From: Frigoriglobus tundricola
GTDB lineage: Bacteria; Planctomycetota; Planctomycetia; Gemmatales; Gemmataceae
Length of the DNA: 64,000 bases
Assembly: GCF_013128195.2 (NCBI RefSeq)
Contig: NZ_CP053452.2
Coordinates: 7,254,001-7,318,000 of the forward strand
Direction: 5' to 3'
Below, in pieces: positions 62,481 to 64,000 of the stretch. The notes below the pieces were generated by a model. That model had not been told where the DNA came from. It worked only from the letters and a program-made list of their open reading frames with translations, and made no database searches. Numbering within the stretch: the first letter of the stretch is position 1; each line of letters starts with the position of its first letter. The translations under genes and the position numbers were made by a program.

Positions 62481-63860
62481 TCAGTACCGCAGGATGAAGT
62501 CGAGCGTGAACCGGTAGTCGAACAGGTCCCGCTTGCCCGCGAGCGGGAGTTCGAACGCCGCACCGAGCTGCGCGCTTTCGGTGATCTTCACCCGGCCGCC
62601 GAGTGCGATGGTTAGCAGCCCGCTGCCGGAGGCCTGCCCGCCGAAGTTGATCAGGTCGCGGCCCTCGGAGCCGATCGTCGTCGTGCGCCCGTTGGTCGTG
62701 TTCACGAGCCAGTTCAGTTCCAGCAGCGGGTAGAAGCGGTGGAGGCCGGCAACGTCGAAGTCGAGGTGGCCGGACAGGTAGTAGTAGTCGCTCCGGTCGC
62801 GGTTGACGCTGAACGAGTAGCCGGTCGTCGCCATGACGTTGAAGCTGCCCAGGCGGAAGTCCCGCAGGAAGTTCTGAGCGTAGCTGACGTACGGCACCAG
62901 CGAGAGCGTGCCGGTGTTTTGGTACGTGGACTTCGACCCGACCGGGATCTGGAACTGCAACCCGCCGGCCGCGATCGTACCGGCGTCCACGTCGCGATAG
63001 AACGTGTACTTCGGGCTCAACCAGATTTCCGCGAACCCGGTCTGGTTGTGGAACGGCGACGGGTCGTTTTTACCGTTGATGGTGTCGCCGCCGAACTTGT
63101 TGAGGACCAGCGACCAGCGGTCCGTGAACGCGAGCCGCGCCTGGGTGCCGAAGAACGTCGTGTGCCCGCCGCCGAAGTCCGGCTGCTTGGAGGGCACGCC
63201 CTGGTAGATGAAGATCGGCCGCACTTCGGTGAGCGAGCGCGGGTCTTCGAACAGGAACGGGTTGCTGACCGGCGAGATGAAGCTGTCGAGGCAGTGATCG
63301 CTTTTGAACCAGTCGCCGCGTGCGCCGAACGCCTTGTCGAACTGCTCCCCCACGTCGAACTTCCGGGCCGCGAGCGGGTCGTCGGTGCCACTCGCGCTCT
63401 TGCCCGCGGCCCTCCCGTCCCGGTCCTTCAGGTCCGACCGCTTGAACAGGAACTCGTTAACCGGATCGGCCGCGGGCGGCTGGTACGCGGTCTTCGCGCG
63501 GGTGCCGTCCACCCTGGCGGCCGGGACCGGAGCGACGGGGGCCGGGGGATCGACCCCGTCGGAACCCGCGGCGCTCGGTGCGCCGAACGCGGCCGCCCGC
63601 TGCAACGGGGTTCCGGCCGGCGGCGCGGTGAACCCGGCCGGTGCCACCGCCCGTGGGGCGACGTCTTCGACACTGACCGGTGAACCGAGCACCGGTGGCG
63701 GGCGATCAAGATTTCTCGTGGGGGTGACCGGGGTGGACCCGAGTGGGGGCGGGGGCGGCCCGCCGACCGGGGCGCTCGGCGCAAGGGGCTGCGCCGCAGC
63801 CGGGTTGAGAACCCCGGCCGTCAGCAGTGCCACCGCCGCTACCCACGCCGCACGCGGCAT
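62481..63860 (-). CDS. Putative outer-membrane beta-barrel protein (transporter/porin type)
   Basis: A 459-residue protein with a signal (MPRAAWVAAVALLTAGVLNP). A Pro-rich linker and a helical stretch (AARKFDVGEQFDKAFGARGD) precede a barrel region: FLFEDPRSLTEVRPIFIYQG, ARLAFTDRWSLVLNKFGGD, FAEIWLSPKYTFYRD, and a C-terminal YRFTLDFILRY with a terminal aromatic residue, as expected for outer-membrane insertion. It resembles the MetA/phenol-degradation porin-like group. The substrate is unknown. The start at 63860 gives the signal peptide. Confidence 0.85.
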   Translation of the reverse strand: MPRAAWVAAVALLTAGVLNPAAAQPLAPSAPVGGPPPPPLGSTPVTPTRNLDRPPPVLGSPVSVEDVAPRAVAPAGFTAPPAGTPLQRAAAFGAPSAAGSDGVDPPAPVAPVPAARVDGTRAKTAYQPPAADPVNEFLFKRSDLKDRDGRAAGKSASGTDDPLAARKFDVGEQFDKAFGARGDWFKSDHCLDSFISPVSNPFLFEDPRSLTEVRPIFIYQGVPSKQPDFGGGHTTFFGTQARLAFTDRWSLVLNKFGGDTINGKNDPSPFHNQTGFAEIWLSPKYTFYRDVDAGTIAAGGLQFQIPVGSKSTYQNTGTLSLVPYVSYAQNFLRDFRLGSFNVMATTGYSFSVNRDRSDYYYLSGHLDFDVAGLHRFYPLLELNWLVNTTNGRTTTIGSEGRDLINFGGQASGSGLLTIALGGRVKITESAQLGAAFELPLAGKRDLFDYRFTLDFILRY

Positions 63861-64000
63861 GTTACCGACCTCCCTGCCCGGAGAGTGCCAAACGCAAAGT
63901 GTCAAAAGCGTCGCGGCGGGCCATCCGAACCGGGTCGATCCCCGGCCGGATTGGCGTCCCCGGTTTCACATTTTGCTTTGCATTTCCCACTTTCCTCGGA
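63861..64000. other. Upstream region of the barrel protein gene at the window edge
   Basis: 140 bases carrying the expected promoter of the barrel protein gene. It is lower in GC than coding DNA and has direct-repeat-like ttgc/ttt stretches (attttgctttgcattt), but I cannot assign promoter boxes with confidence. Confidence 0.35.

Overview
This window looks like a chromosomal segment of a high-GC planctomycete, most likely of the family Gemmataceae (Gemmata or a close relative). The evidence is: a DUF1552/DUF1592 pair, a DUF1559 prepilin-like protein with an H-X9-DG-type C-terminus, a TIGR03009-type secreted protein, an ECF sigma factor overlapping a Ser/Thr kinase with a long N-terminal leader, very high third-position GC, and nested palindromic repeats between genes. 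I saw no rRNA, tRNA, CRISPR array, phage module or replication origin.

Layout. 1-2.4 kb: regulatory pair (ECF sigma factor plus Ser/Thr kinase, cut by the window edge), a HEAT-repeat protein and a tiny Lys/His-rich secreted protein, all on the minus strand. 2.7-11 kb: stand-alone genes (secreted phosphoesterase, DinB-like protein, sigma-54 response regulator, zinc alcohol dehydrogenase, alpha/beta hydrolase, ATP-grasp ligase) separated by large non-coding stretches with hairpins. 11.4-18.5 kb: surface-sugar region. A plus-strand glycosyltransferase converges on a tightly overlapped minus-strand operon that makes a CDP-linked 6-deoxyhexose: cytidylyltransferase, 4,6-dehydratase, C-methyltransferase, 3,5-epimerase, NAD-dependent reductase/epimerase and a CmcI-like methyltransferase. 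A decayed ISKra4-type transposase sits just upstream of its promoter side. 20.4-24.3 kb: DUF3050 protein, a Pro-rich cytochrome-c-like protein and a MaoC hydratase. 24.4-33.7 kb: a minus-strand cluster holding a heavy-metal-type RND pump (inner-membrane, adaptor and outer-membrane parts) with a membrane-anchored unknown inside it, preceded by a SigJ-type sigma factor, an NAD-dependent epimerase and a cupin.

33.8-45.6 kb: housekeeping genes: ribosomal protein L33, fused AroD-AroE, shikimate kinase, prepilin peptidase, HisH and MutS. They are followed by a PD-(D/E)XK/DUF4351-type protein with a truncated tandem copy, an RsbW-like kinase with a STAS partner, a cysteine-cluster protein and a secreted unknown. 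45.7-51.7 kb: pyruvate dehydrogenase E1 and E2 (E2 with two almost identical lipoyl domains) and a PHP-domain protein. 51.7-64 kb: small enzymes, a pilin-like protein, RsmD, several secreted planctomycete proteins, the DUF1552/DUF1592 pair and a putative outer-membrane beta-barrel protein.

Several otherwise well-conserved genes (ECF sigma factor, HEAT protein, Pro-rich cytochrome and the transposase) are interrupted by frameshifts, several at G or C runs. Either these are true decay or the assembly carries homopolymer length errors; read-level checking would decide. The most interesting biology is the CDP-sugar operon with its predicted 3-C-methyl branched sugar, the RND/SigJ cluster with an unplaced membrane-anchored component, and the recently homogenised lipoyl-domain duplication.
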